Both the position numbers and the translations under genes were made by a program. This document shows, piece after piece, positions 7,659 to 15,787 of a stretch of DNA of 63,150 nt. Positions within the stretch are counted from its first letter, which is position 1, and each line of letters opens with the position of its first letter. Location of the stretch: the NCBI GenBank assembly GCA_020438295.1, contig JAGQUV010000008.1:1-63150 (forward strand), given 5' to 3'. The notes beneath the pieces were generated by a model, which saw only the letters and a list, made by a program, of their open reading frames with translations, was not told the DNA's origin and searched no databases. This DNA is from Solirubrobacterales bacterium (GTDB taxonomy: Bacteria > Actinomycetota > Thermoleophilia > Solirubrobacterales > 70-9).

Positions 7659-9044
7659 CTAGCTCCAGTTCCTGATGTCGACGAAGTGACCTTCGATCGC
7701 TGCGGCCGCGGCCATGGTCGGGCTGACCAGGTGAGTCCGGCCGCCCTTGCCCTGACGGCCTTCGAAGTTGCGGTTCGAGGTGGAGGCACAGCGCTCCCCT
7801 TCGATCAGGATGTCCGGGTTCATCCCCAGGCACATCGAGCAACCGGCGCCGCGCCACTCGAATCCGGCCTCTTCGAAGATCCGGTCGAGCCCTTCCTGCT
7901 CGGCCTGTGACTTGACCAGGGCCGACCCGGGAACGACCATCGCTCTGACCGTATCGGCGACCCGCCGTCCCTTAATCGCTTCTGCCGCCTCGCGCAGGTC
8001 CGAGATCCGGGAGTTGGTGCAGGAGCCGATGAAGACCCTTTCGGGCCGGATCTCCTCCATCGGGGTGCCGGCCTCGAGATCCATGTACTGGAGCGCCCGC
8101 TCAGCCGATTCGCGATCGGCCGGCGAGTCCATGGCCTCCGGATCCGGGACCCGGTCGGTCACCTGGGTGACCATTCCGGGGGTGGTGCCCCAGGTGACCA
8201 TCGGCGACATCGCGGTGGCGTCGATTTCCACCTCCCGGTCGAACTCGGCCCCCGCGTCGGTCGGCAGGCCGTTCCAGCGCTCGATCGCCGCCGGGAAGTC
8301 GTCGGGGACACCGGGCCGGCCACGCATGTATTCGTAGGTGACCTCGTCGGGGGCGATCATTCCCGCCTTGCCCCCACCCTCGATCGTCATGTTGCAGACG
8401 GTCAGGCGCTGCTCCATGGTCAGGTTCCTGATTGCCTCTCCCGCGTATTCGACCACGTGCCCGGTCATGCCGCCGGTCCCGAGCCTGCCGATCGTGGCCA
8501 GGATCAGGTCCTTCGAGGTGACGCCTTCCGCGAGCCTGCCCCGGTAGTTGATCCTCATGGTCTTCGGGCGCCGCTGGACCAGGGTCTGGGTAGCCATCAC
8601 GTGCTCGACCTCCGAGGTCCCGATCCCGAAGGCGAGCGCTCCGAACGCGCCGTGGGTCGAGGTGTGTGAGTCTCCGCAGACGATGGTCATGCCGGGCTGG
8701 GTCAGGCCGAGCTCGGGCCCGATCACGTGGACGATCCCCTGGGTCTCGGAGCCCAGGCTGAATATCGGCACCCCGAACTCGGCCGCGTTGGCCTCCAGGG
8801 TCTCGACCTGTTTGCGGGAAAGCGTGTCGGCGATCATCTTCGCCACCGGCGTTCCGTCGGTCGGCACGTTGTGGTCGGCGGTGGCCACGGTCTTGTCGGG
8901 GCGGCGCAGCCGGCGCCCGTTCATCCGCAGGCCCTCGAAGGCCTGGGGCGAGGTGACCTCGTGAACGAGGTGGAGGTCGATGTAGATCAGGTCGTCCCTG
9001 ACTTCGTGGGCCTCCCAGATCTTCTCGAACATCGTCTTGGCCAT
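7659..9044 (-). CDS. leuC: 3-isopropylmalate dehydratase large subunit
   Basis: Catalytic subunit of isopropylmalate isomerase, an aconitase-fold [4Fe-4S] enzyme. The three cluster cysteines are visible in [10 protein letters not shown] near residue 345 and GAGCSMCLG near residue 405. Other signatures: [17 protein letters not shown] and [28 protein letters not shown]. The frame opens at an ATG at 9050, but AAGGAG abuts that codon; the second ATG at 9044 has 6-nt spacing and gives [10 protein letters not shown], so I use it (461 residues). The gene begins 13 nt after the XRE/cupin regulator stop. Confidence 0.96.
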   Translation of the reverse strand: MAKTMFEKIWEAHEVRDDLIYIDLHLVHEVTSPQAFEGLRMNGRRLRRPDKTVATADHNVPTDGTPVAKMIADTLSRKQVETLEANAAEFGVPIFSLGSETQGIVHVIGPELGLTQPGMTIVCGDSHTSTHGAFGALAFGIGTSEVEHVMATQTLVQRRPKTMRINYRGRLAEGVTSKDLILATIGRLGTGGMTGHVVEYAGEAIRNLTMEQRLTVCNMTIEGGGKAGMIAPDEVTYEYMRGRPGVPDDFPAAIERWNGLPTDAGAEFDREVEIDATAMSPMVTWGTTPGMVTQVTDRVPDPEAMDSPADRESAERALQYMDLEAGTPMEEIRPERVFIGSCTNSRISDLREAAEAIKGRRVADTVRAMVVPGSALVKSQAEQEGLDRIFEEAGFEWRGAGCSMCLGMNPDILIEGERCASTSNRNFEGRQGKGGRTHLVSPTMAAAAAIEGHFVDIRNWS

Positions 9045-9057
9045 CGTCATCTCCTTG

Positions 9058-9696
9058 TCAACCCCGGCGCAGGCCGGCGGCGATCACCGCGACGAACCTG
9101 GTCGGTCGGTCGCTCTCGTTTTCAAAGTGGTGTGGCAGGTCGGCATCGAACGTGACGCTGTCCCCTTCGGCCAGCGGGTGGCGTTCCTGGTCGAACACCA
9201 GAACCAGTTCTCCGCTCAGGACCACGGCCGTCTCGCGGCTGCCCGGCTCATGCATCGGGGCGTCTCCTGCTCCGCCGGTGCTGCCGCCCGGCTCCAGCCG
9301 GTGGGCCGAGACGTCGGCCCTCAGCCCGGGCAGAGGCGGGGTCAGCTCTTCGATCTGGTGGCCGCCGCGGCTGTGGCGGCGGTGGTCGGCCGCCGGGCTG
9401 ACCACGACATGAGGGGTCTCGTCGAGCCGCAACAGCTGCGAAAGGCTGAGGTCCAGGCCGGAAGCGATCTTCGCGGCGACGGCCAGGGTCGGGCTGGTGT
9501 TGCCCCGCTCGACCTGCGAGAGCATGGTCGCGCTCACCCCCGTCCGCTCGGCCAGGTCACGCAGGGAGAGGTCCATCGCCTCGCGCAGCGACTTCACCCG
9601 GTAGCCGACGGCCGCCATGCCCGGACCCGATCCGGATGTCGGCTCACCGACCGGCGCTTCGCTGGTCTGGACGTCTCTCGGAGCGGTACTTGGCAT
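9058..9696 (-). CDS. XRE-family regulator with C-terminal cupin domain
   Basis: A 212-residue regulator: a disordered N-terminus (1-27), a Cro/C1-type helix-turn-helix at about 28-88 ([21 protein letters not shown] contains the two helices), and a small cupin fold at about 125-205 ([20 protein letters not shown], then [14 protein letters not shown]). Cupin regulators of this type bind a small effector in the barrel; here the effector is unknown. As the first gene of the leuC-leuD-methyltransferase-leuB operon, it is a candidate pathway-specific regulator, perhaps sensing a leucine or isoleucine intermediate. The start ATG at 9696 lies 6 nt from a TAACGT -10 box and has no Shine-Dalgarno, so the mRNA is probably leaderless. 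Confidence 0.85.
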   Translation of the reverse strand: MPSTAPRDVQTSEAPVGEPTSGSGPGMAAVGYRVKSLREAMDLSLRDLAERTGVSATMLSQVERGNTSPTLAVAAKIASGLDLSLSQLLRLDETPHVVVSPAADHRRHSRGGHQIEELTPPLPGLRADVSAHRLEPGGSTGGAGDAPMHEPGSRETAVVLSGELVLVFDQERHPLAEGDSVTFDADLPHHFENESDRPTRFVAVIAAGLRRG

Positions 9697-9702
9697 GGGC
9701 GT

Positions 9703-9731
9703 ACGTTATCACGCACGATTGTATTTGGCAA
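9703..9731 (-). promoter_or_regulatory. Promoter of the XRE-leuCD operon (leaderless)
   Basis: On the minus strand TTGCCA (9726-9731) and TAACGT (9703-9708) are separated by 17 nt, and the ATG of the regulator begins 6 nt after the -10, where the transcript should start. The promoter lies downstream of the terminator at 9761-9787, so it would bypass any attenuation there. Confidence 0.6.
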
Positions 9732-9760
9732 CTTAGCGCCCGGCCGACGGTGAATGCACG

Positions 9761-9787
9761 AAAAACGCCCCGCGAGGCGGGGCGTTT
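9761..9787 (-). terminator. Intrinsic terminator between leuA and the leuC operon
   Basis: Perfect 11-bp stem AAACGCCCCGC / GCGGGGCGTTT with a 3-base loop, ending in five T on the minus strand. It ends transcripts coming from leuA or from the leader ORF at 9809-9898. Because it is followed by the leu operon and preceded by a Leu-codon leader, it may act as a regulated attenuator; as a plain leuA terminator it would lie unusually far (about 250 nt) from the leuA stop. The A-rich opposite arm gives it some potential in the plus direction too. Confidence 0.75.
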
Positions 9788-9808
9788 CGAAGCGTCTTCC
9801 CGACGCGA

Positions 9809-9898
9809 TCAGATACGTGCGTCAGGTCGCTGGGACCGGCCGTTCTGATCGGCGGGGTAGTGCAGGCTGAATAGGCTGAATAGAACTTTGCCCATCAT
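9809..9898 (-). CDS. Possible 29-codon leader peptide upstream of the leuC operon
   Basis: A short frame starting MMGKVLFSLFSLHYP and ending 21 nt before the terminator stem. It contains a direct repeat giving LFSLFSL, with Leu codons CTA, CTA, CTG; CTA is expected to be a rare Leu codon at this GC content. Between its stop and the terminator is a 5-bp hairpin (9792-9806). Order (leader ORF, hairpin, terminator, leu operon) matches ribosome-mediated attenuation. Weak points are only three Leu codons, no good ribosome site and no obvious antiterminator. An in-frame GTG at 9907 is an alternative start. Confidence 0.4.
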   Translation of the reverse strand: MMGKVLFSLFSLHYPADQNGRSQRPDARI

Positions 9899-9980
9899 TG
9901 GTATCACGTCTCACTTGGTTTGTCGTTGTGCAGCCTTTTTGTGGCGCATGAATGTTGCCAGTGCACTGTAAGGTAATCAA

Positions 9981-10008
9981 CACACTCGCCGAGTGAGATC
10001 GCTCACTC
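9981..10008. repeat. Overlapping inverted repeats downstream of leuA
   Basis: Two overlapping palindromic elements share half-sites: CACTCG-C-CGAGTG at about 9983-9995 and GAGTGAG-ATCG-CTCACTC at 9991-10008 (7-bp perfect arms). They lie just beyond the leuA stop, in a stretch (about 9840-9990) noticeably poorer in GC than the surroundings. They could be an operator, for example for the neighbouring XRE regulator, or an RNA hairpin at the leuA 3' end; no T tract follows. Confidence 0.4.
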
Positions 10009-10039
10009 AACGGGCGGCCCCGCCGGCCGCCGGCCGATC

Positions 10040-11632
10040 TCATGGCCCGGCCATCTCGGCCGATTCCGGCGAGCCGCTCTCGCTGCGCCGTATGCCCGCT
10101 CCGTCGACGAGGTTCGAGAGAGCACGCACGTAGGCCCTGGCCGACGCCTCGAGGATGTCGGTAGCCACGCCCTGCCCGGAAGCGCTGCGATCCGCGTCCC
10201 GCAGGATCACCGTCACCTCGCCCAGCGCATCGTCGCCGCCGGTCACCGCGGCCACGTGGTATTCGCGCAATTCGGCCTCCACCCCCGTCGCCGCCTGGAT
10301 CGCACCGAAGATCGAGTCGACCGGGCCGTCGCCGCTCGCCTTCCCGCTCTGCTCCCGGCCGTCGGGCATCCTCACGCGGACCCGGGCCAGTGGCTCACGA
10401 TCGGTTCCGGCCTCCACGTCGAAACCGGCGAGTTCGTGGGACTGCGCCCGTTCCCGCATCTCGTCCGAGACGATTGCCTCGAGATCGAGCGCGGTGACCT
10501 GCTTCTTCTTGTCTGCGATCTGTTTGAAGCGCTTGAACGCCTGGTTCAGGGCGGCGCCGTCGACCGAGAAGCCGAGCTGCTCGAGCGCGTCCCTGAGCGC
10601 GTGCCGGCCCGAATGCTTGCCCAGCACGAGCTGATTGGAGTCGAGCCCCACCTCGGTCGCATCCATGATCTCGAAGGTCGCGCGCTCTTTCAGGACCCCG
10701 TCCTGGTGAATGCCCGACTCATGGGCGAATGCGTTCCGCCCGACCACCGCCTTGTTCGGCTGCACCACATAGCCGGTCAGCCGTGAGACCAGCCGGCTCG
10801 CACGGGCCAGTTCCCTGGTGTTGATGCCCGTGCTCAGCCCGTGCGCGTCGTGACGGACCTTGATCAGCATCGCGATCTCCTCGAGCGAGCAGTTCCCGGC
10901 CCGTTCTCCGATTCCGTTTATCGCGCACTCGACCTGCCTGGCCCCGGCCAGGACGCCGGCGTACGAGTTTGCAACGGCCAGTCCGAGGTCGTCGTGGCAG
11001 TGGACCGAGAGCTCGACGCCATGGAGCGACGGCGCGTGGCGGTAGAGGTCTTCGAAGTACCGGGCGTACTCGGCCGGAGTCGTGTAGCCCACGGTGTCGG
11101 GGATATTGACCACAGTCGCGCCCTCCTCGACCGCGATCGCACAAACCTCGGCGGTGAATTCGACGTCGGCCCGGGTCGCGTCCATCGGCGAGAACTCGAC
11201 GTCGTCGCAGTACGACCTCGCATGCGCGACGGCGGCCCGGGCCCCGGCCTTGACGTCGTCCCGGGTGTTTCGCATCTGATGTTGGATGTGGATGTCGGAG
11301 GTCGAGATGAACGTGTGTATCCGCGGCCGCTCGGACTCACGAATCGCGTTCCAGGCCGACTCGATGTCGCCTTTCTGGGCCCGGGCAAGCCCGCAGATCG
11401 TCGGGCCCTCCACCTCGCGCGCGATCTTCTGGACCGCCTCGAAGTCTCCCGGCGATGCGATCGGGAACCCGGCTTCGATCACGTCCACGCCCAGCTTCGC
11501 CAGCTGCTGGGCGATCTCGACCTTCTCGCCCGCGTTGAGCGAGATCCCCGGCGACTGCTCGCCGTCTCTCAGTGTCGTGTCAAATATGTGAACGCGATCT
11601 GCGTCTGTCTGAGTGTCCGAATTGCTGGACAT
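10040..11632 (-). CDS. leuA: 2-isopropylmalate synthase
   Basis: First committed step of leucine synthesis: acetyl-CoA plus 2-oxoisovalerate to 2-isopropylmalate. N-terminal TIM barrel with FDTTLRDGEQSPG near residue 18 and the metal-binding SVHCHDDLGLAVANS near 208; the segment NGIGERAGNCSLEE follows. The C-terminal LeuA dimerisation domain (about 400-510), the usual site of leucine feedback, is present. The length of 530 residues is typical of the bacterial form. Start ATG at 11632 with an AGAAGGAGAAG ribosome region. Upstream lies a leucine-rich leader ORF whose Leu codons are complementary to this ribosome site, so expression is likely set by leucine supply. Confidence 0.96.
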   Translation of the reverse strand: MSSNSDTQTDADRVHIFDTTLRDGEQSPGISLNAGEKVEIAQQLAKLGVDVIEAGFPIASPGDFEAVQKIAREVEGPTICGLARAQKGDIESAWNAIRESERPRIHTFISTSDIHIQHQMRNTRDDVKAGARAAVAHARSYCDDVEFSPMDATRADVEFTAEVCAIAVEEGATVVNIPDTVGYTTPAEYARYFEDLYRHAPSLHGVELSVHCHDDLGLAVANSYAGVLAGARQVECAINGIGERAGNCSLEEIAMLIKVRHDAHGLSTGINTRELARASRLVSRLTGYVVQPNKAVVGRNAFAHESGIHQDGVLKERATFEIMDATEVGLDSNQLVLGKHSGRHALRDALEQLGFSVDGAALNQAFKRFKQIADKKKQVTALDLEAIVSDEMRERAQSHELAGFDVEAGTDREPLARVRVRMPDGREQSGKASGDGPVDSIFGAIQAATGVEAELREYHVAAVTGGDDALGEVTVILRDADRSASGQGVATDILEASARAYVRALSNLVDGAGIRRSESGSPESAEMAGP

Positions 11633-11636
11633 GATG

Positions 11637-11728
11637 CTTCTCCTTCTGAATCGAAACCTGAATCTCTTTCTGCTCGCGGCTTTCGCGCCGCCCGGCGATC
11701 AATTCCCCCAGAGGGGGAGAAGGAGAAG
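11637..11728 (-). promoter_or_regulatory. Leader RNA: Leu codons complementary to the leuA Shine-Dalgarno
   Basis: An 11-nt perfect inverted repeat: CTTCTCCTTCT (11718-11728, minus strand), which is part of the Leu codon run of the leader peptide, and AGAAGGAGAAG (11637-11647), which is the leuA ribosome-binding region 4 nt from the ATG. The arms are 70 nt apart. A GCGGC/GCCGC hairpin lies between them. Pairing would hide the ribosome site; a ribosome stalled on the Leu codons would prevent it. Confidence 0.65.
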
Positions 11729-11758
11729 TAGGGCCGGGCTCTGGAGCGGTCGATTCAT
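11699..11758 (-). CDS. leuL: leuA leader peptide (leucine sensor)
   Basis: A 19-residue frame, MNRPLQSPALLLLLPLWGN, ending 66 nt before leuA. Seven of 19 residues are Leu, five of them consecutive (CTA CTT CTC CTT CTC), then CCC CTC. This composition is diagnostic of leader peptides that sense charged leucyl-tRNA. Its ATG is 9 nt from a TAGGCT -10 box, so its mRNA should have almost no 5' UTR and translation would start near the 5' end. No T-rich terminator lies between it and leuA, so control is probably at translation and not by transcription termination. The ORF is too short for ordinary gene callers. Confidence 0.75.
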   Translation of the reverse strand: MNRPLQSPALLLLLPLWGN

Positions 11759-11767
11759 GCTCGATCA

Positions 11768-11796
11768 AGCCTAGCGCACCGGGATCACGGAGTCAG
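11768..11796 (-). promoter_or_regulatory. Promoter of the leuA leader
   Basis: On the minus strand CTGACT (11791-11796) and TAGGCT (11768-11773) are separated by 17 nt. The promoter overlaps the 3' end of the quinone reductase gene, and the leader ATG follows the -10 by 9 nt. Confidence 0.55.
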
Positions 11797-12813
11797 CAGG
11801 ACCTTGCCGATGTTCTGCCGCGACTCGATGTAGCGATGGGCCTCCGGTGCCCGGTCGAACGGAAACGACTTCGAGATCAACGGTTCGAGCTTGCCTGCGT
11901 CCAGGTATTCGTTCAACCGCGCGGCCAGCCTGCCCAGGCCTTCCTGCTTCCACCAGTCCAGCAGGTTCAGCCCCATCACCCCCTTGTTCTCGGTGATCAT
12001 GTTCAGGCTCTTCCACCACGGGGCGGTCGCCAGCGGCATCCGGACCAGCGCCCCGAGGGTCCTGGGACTGAGCAGGCCGCGCGATTGCTGGAGCTCGGAC
12101 ACGCCGAACATGACCAGGCGACCGCCCGGCCTGAGTATCGAGTAGTCCTTGCGGAAGCTGGTCGGCCCCTGGGCGTCGATGATCAGGTCCACCCCCTCGC
12201 CCGCCGTGAGCTCGTGGACCTCTTCCGCGAAGTCCCGGTTTCGGTAGTCAATCGGGTGGTCGACGCCCTGCGCCCGGATCGCCTCGTGTTTCGAACGCGA
12301 CGCGGTTCCGAAGATCTCGGCCCCGATTTCGGCGGCGATCTGGGTCGCCGCCGTACCCACTCCCCCGCCCGCGGCGTGGATCAGGACCCGCTGGCCCGCC
12401 CGCAGTCCGCCCATCTCGACCAGGGCCGCCAGCGCCGTGCAGTAGTTGACCGGGACTGCGGCCGCCTGCTCGAGGCTGAATCGGTCCGGCACCGGAAACA
12501 GCTCGTCCGCCCCGACCGTGACCAGCTCGGCCTGCCCGCCGAACATGGTCGGACCGAAGACACGGTCACCGGTGGCGATGCGATCCACCTCTGCCCCGAC
12601 CGACTCTACGACGCCGGCGAACTCGTAGCCGAGCACGCACGGCGGCTTCGGGGCGTCCGGGTACAGGCCCTTCCTCGCCAGCAGCTCAGCGAAATTGACC
12701 CCTGCCGCGGCAACCGCCACCCTGGCCTCCCCCGGCCCGACATCGGGATCCGGCCGCTCCTCCACGACGAGCTTCTCGGGACCGCCACTTCCGGTCAGGA
12801 CTACGGCGCGCAC
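11785..12813 (-). CDS. Zinc-free medium-chain dehydrogenase, quinone oxidoreductase-like
   Basis: A 342-residue member of the MDR superfamily in the QOR/VAT-1 branch, likely an NADPH-dependent reductase of quinones or enones. N-terminal GroES-like domain (AAAGVNFAELLARKG near residue 38, GYEFAGVVESVG near 62) and a Rossmann half with LIHAAGGGVGTAATQIA near 143. The structural zinc cysteines of alcohol dehydrogenases are not seen. The start GTG at 12813 has no Shine-Dalgarno but TACGGT lies 6 nt upstream, so a leaderless mRNA is likely. It follows serA by 24 nt and could also be read from that operon. The substrate is not identifiable from sequence. Confidence 0.8.
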   Translation of the reverse strand: MRAVVLTGSGGPEKLVVEERPDPDVGPGEARVAVAAAGVNFAELLARKGLYPDAPKPPCVLGYEFAGVVESVGAEVDRIATGDRVFGPTMFGGQAELVTVGADELFPVPDRFSLEQAAAVPVNYCTALAALVEMGGLRAGQRVLIHAAGGGVGTAATQIAAEIGAEIFGTASRSKHEAIRAQGVDHPIDYRNRDFAEEVHELTAGEGVDLIIDAQGPTSFRKDYSILRPGGRLVMFGVSELQQSRGLLSPRTLGALVRMPLATAPWWKSLNMITENKGVMGLNLLDWWKQEGLGRLAARLNEYLDAGKLEPLISKSFPFDRAPEAHRYIESRQNIGKVLLTP

Positions 12814-12819
12814 TGTACA

Positions 12820-12825
12820 ACCGTA
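12820..12825 (-). promoter_or_regulatory. -10 box, leaderless start of the quinone reductase gene
   Basis: TACGGT on the minus strand, 6 nt before the GTG start; no ribosome site is present. No clear -35 is seen. Confidence 0.4.
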
Positions 12826-12837
12826 GCCGACTGCGGG

Positions 12838-14439
12838 TCAGGGCTCGAGTTCGATCGCGTAACCGGCCGTGAAGCCGTCGAGCCGCTCGATCGCCTCGAT
12901 CGTCGACGCGGTGACCTCGGCATCGCTGGTCACGACCATCACGGCCTGGTCGGAGTCTGCTTCCGCCCCGACTGCCGCCGAGCCGATGTTGACGCCCTGT
13001 TCGCCGAACGCCGATCCGACCCTGCCGATCATTCCCGGCCGGTCGGTATAGCGGAACACCGCCATGTGTTCGGCAAACGGCAGATAGAAGCTCTCGCCCC
13101 AGATTGAAACCAGGTACGGCACGTTGCGGGGGCCGACCGTGGTTCCGGCGACCGAGACCACGTGGTCGCCCGACTGGACTTTCACCCGGACCAGATCGGT
13201 GAACTCCTCGGCACTCGAATCTTTGACCTCACTGACCTCGATCCCCCGCTCCTCGGCCATGTGCGGAGCATTGACCAGGTTGACCGCCTCCTCGGTGTGG
13301 CCGGCCAGCAGTCCCGCCTGTACCGCGATACCGAGCAGGCGGGTGTCGTTGTCGGCGATCGCGCCCCGGAACTCGACCTCCACCCCGCCTTCGATTATGC
13401 CGGGGACCAACCCGATCGCCAGTTGCCCCAAGGTCTTGCAGAGCGGCACGTAAGGGGCCAGCGCTTCCATCACCGACGGGCTCACGGCCGGAATGTTGAC
13501 CGCGTTGGTCACCACGCCTCCGGTCAGCGCCGCGGTCACCTGGGCCGCGGTATCGGTGCCGGCCCGGTCCTGGGCCTCCGCGGTCGACGCACCGAGGTGC
13601 GGGGTGACCACGACGTCGTCCCGCGCGAACACCGGGTGTTCGGTGAACGGTTCGTCGGGGAAGACGTCGAGGGCCGCGCCGGCCAGCTGGCCCGAATCGA
13701 GCCCGTCGATCAATGCGTCGAGATCGATCAGTTCCCCCCGGGCGCAGTTGACGATCCTCATGCCCGGTTTCATCGCGGCGACGGCCTCCGCGTCGATCCA
13801 GTTGACGGTTTCGGGCGTCTTGGGGAGATGGATCGTCAGCAGGTCGGCCCGTCGGTACAGATCCTCGACCGATTCGACCCCCTCGACCCCGAGGTCACGG
13901 AACCGCTCGGCGGAAACGAACTTGTCGAACGCCAGTACCTCCATGTCGAAGGCCTGGGCCCGTCTCGCGACCAACTGGCCGATCCGGCCGAACCCGATCA
14001 CACCGAGGGTCTTTCCATACAGTTCCGAGCCCTTGTACTTGGCCCGGTCCCAGCGACCATCCACAAGCGAACCGTGAGCCTGGGGGATGTTCCGGAACAG
14101 CGCCAGGGCCAGGGCCACGGTGTGCTCTGCCGCGGCCACGGAATTCGATTCCGGGGCGTTGGCCACGATGATGCCGCGTTTGGTGGCCGACGGGATGTCG
14201 ACGTTGTCGACTCCGGTTCCTGCCCGCCCGATCACCTTCATACGGTCGGCCCGCTCGATCAGTTCGGGCGTCAGCTTGGTGGCCGAGCGGATCAGGATGG
14301 CGTCGTAGTTGCCGATCTGCTCGGCCAGGTCGTCGTCCGACATCTCCAGTCCGAGATCGACGTCGAACTGCTCCCTGAGCAGCTCTATGCCGGAGTCGGC
14401 GATCTTCTCCTTGACCAGGACCTTTGCTCGATCGCCCAC
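12838..14439 (-). CDS. serA: D-3-phosphoglycerate dehydrogenase, long form with ACT domain
   Basis: Oxidises 3-phosphoglycerate to 3-phosphohydroxypyruvate, entry to serine synthesis. Rossmann domain GFGRIGQLVARRAQAFDMEVLAFD near residue 145; catalytic Arg in NCARGELID, Glu in DVFPDEPF and His in TPHLGASTAEAQ. The remaining C-terminal half holds the allosteric substrate-binding (ASB) domain and a terminal ACT domain (about 460-533, VFRYTDRPGMIGRVGSAFG). This is the type 1 architecture of mycobacterial SerA, usually serine-inhibited. The frame is open much further upstream, but the GTG at 14439 has GAGGAG at 5-nt spacing and gives 533 residues, the normal length. It is 11 nt downstream of the class V aminotransferase. 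Confidence 0.95.
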   Translation of the reverse strand: MGDRAKVLVKEKIADSGIELLREQFDVDLGLEMSDDDLAEQIGNYDAILIRSATKLTPELIERADRMKVIGRAGTGVDNVDIPSATKRGIIVANAPESNSVAAAEHTVALALALFRNIPQAHGSLVDGRWDRAKYKGSELYGKTLGVIGFGRIGQLVARRAQAFDMEVLAFDKFVSAERFRDLGVEGVESVEDLYRRADLLTIHLPKTPETVNWIDAEAVAAMKPGMRIVNCARGELIDLDALIDGLDSGQLAGAALDVFPDEPFTEHPVFARDDVVVTPHLGASTAEAQDRAGTDTAAQVTAALTGGVVTNAVNIPAVSPSVMEALAPYVPLCKTLGQLAIGLVPGIIEGGVEVEFRGAIADNDTRLLGIAVQAGLLAGHTEEAVNLVNAPHMAEERGIEVSEVKDSSAEEFTDLVRVKVQSGDHVVSVAGTTVGPRNVPYLVSIWGESFYLPFAEHMAVFRYTDRPGMIGRVGSAFGEQGVNIGSAAVGAEADSDQAVMVVTSDAEVTASTIEAIERLDGFTAGYAIELEP

Positions 14440-14450
14440 CTGAGCTCCTC

Positions 14451-15638
14451 TCAGGCGACCGGCTCGGGCGAGCCTGCCTCGATCAGGACCTTCTCGGCGG
14501 CGCCCGCGGCCGTTCCCGGCGCGCAGTCGTAGCCGAGCTCGATCAACGCCATCTCCAGTCCGGTCAGGGCGGTCACGATGTCGAACGCCCCGTAGTAGCC
14601 ACAATGGGCGATCCTCACGATCTTGCCTTTGAGGTGGCCCTGGCCCCCGGCTACCGTGATCCCCAGTCCGTCGCGCATGTTCTTCGGTACAGCGGCCCCG
14701 TCGATCGAGTCCGGGAGGTAGGCCGCGGTCACCACGTTGGCGTCATCGTCGTCGGGGCCGAAGCGCTCCAGCCCGAGCGCGGCGATGCCGGCGCGGGCGG
14801 CCCGGGCCAGCACAGCGTGCCGGGCGAATACGTTGTCCAGGCCCTCCGCTTCGATCATGCGAAGGGCCACGTCCAACGCGCGCCAGATCGTCACGGCCGG
14901 CGTGAACGGGCTGTCGGCCGGTGTCTTGCGCTGCCCCGTGGCGGTCTTGTCCCAGTCGAAGTAGTAGCGGCCGCCCGGGTTCTCGGCCGCCGTTTCGAGC
15001 GCCCGGTCGGAAACCGAAGCGAAGGCCAGCCCCGGGGGACACATCAGGGCCTTCTGCGAGCCCGCGACGACCACGTCAACTCCCCACTCGTCCTGGGGCA
15101 GGGAGACCGCGCCGGTCGCCGATACGGCATCTACCGCCAGGATCGTCTCGTGGCTGCGAGCGACGGAGGCCAGGGTCTCAACGTCGTGGAGCACGCCGGT
15201 CGAGGTCTCGGAGTAGGTCACGAAGACCGCTCTCGCGGGGCGGTCCAGCCCGGCAAGGGCCCGATCGACTGCCTCCGGTTCGATCTTGGTCCCCCACTCG
15301 AACTCCAGGTGGGTCAGGTCGGCGCCGTATGCCTGGCAGAGCTCGGCCCAGCGCTCGCCGAACTTACCGGCCGACGCCACCACCGCCGGCTCACCGGCCA
15401 CGACCAGGTTGGCCACCGCCGACTCGAGTGCCCCGGAACCGGAAGCAGCGAAGCTGAGCACGTCGTTGTCGGTCTGGAAAACGCTCTTCAGGCCATTCAG
15501 GGCGCGCTCGTAGATTTCGATGAATGCGGGCGCGCGGTGGTAGAGGATCGGTTCGGCCATCACCTGGCTCACCGCCGGCGGCAGCGGGGTCGGGCCGGCA
15601 GTCATCAGGTAAGACTTGTTGTAGACGCCAGAGCTCAT
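14451..15638 (-). CDS. Class V aminotransferase, probable phosphoserine aminotransferase
   Basis: A 395-residue fold-type I PLP enzyme of the alanine/serine-glyoxylate aminotransferase group. The PLP lysine is in VVVAGSQKALMCPPGLAF near residue 195, the cofactor Asp in ILAVDAVSATGA near 170, and TAGPTPLPPAV marks the N-terminus. It is not a classical SerC by sequence, but it is directly upstream of serA (11 nt). In several lineages class V enzymes of this type replace SerC, so conversion of phosphohydroxypyruvate to phosphoserine is the best inference; glyoxylate aminotransferase is the alternative. Start ATG at 15638; no good ribosome site, but TATCCT lies 9 nt upstream, suggesting a very short leader. 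Confidence 0.85.
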   Translation of the reverse strand: MSSGVYNKSYLMTAGPTPLPPAVSQVMAEPILYHRAPAFIEIYERALNGLKSVFQTDNDVLSFAASGSGALESAVANLVVAGEPAVVASAGKFGERWAELCQAYGADLTHLEFEWGTKIEPEAVDRALAGLDRPARAVFVTYSETSTGVLHDVETLASVARSHETILAVDAVSATGAVSLPQDEWGVDVVVAGSQKALMCPPGLAFASVSDRALETAAENPGGRYYFDWDKTATGQRKTPADSPFTPAVTIWRALDVALRMIEAEGLDNVFARHAVLARAARAGIAALGLERFGPDDDDANVVTAAYLPDSIDGAAVPKNMRDGLGITVAGGQGHLKGKIVRIAHCGYYGAFDIVTALTGLEMALIELGYDCAPGTAAGAAEKVLIEAGSPEPVA

Positions 15639-15787
15639 GGAGACAGCAGGATATTGATCCGGCCCGCCCCACCGCCGGGAGGCCTCCCTTACCTCGGTCC
15701 GAGCGGGTCTGGACGGGGCCCGCGGCGGCCGGTAGGCTCACCCCTGTAGCGACTGCCAGACCCGCGAACGAATGGTGAGGAGACCCC

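Noticed and set aside
9822..10043. 73-codon frame in the leuA-XRE spacer
   Set aside because: Arg/Ser-rich, no start signal, overlaps the leader ORF in another frame and the leuA stop; composition looks non-coding.
12838..14604. Long 588-codon frame for serA
   Set aside because: The first 55 residues are low-complexity Arg/Gly-rich read-through of the class V aminotransferase 3' end; GTG 14439 with GAGGAG gives the family length.
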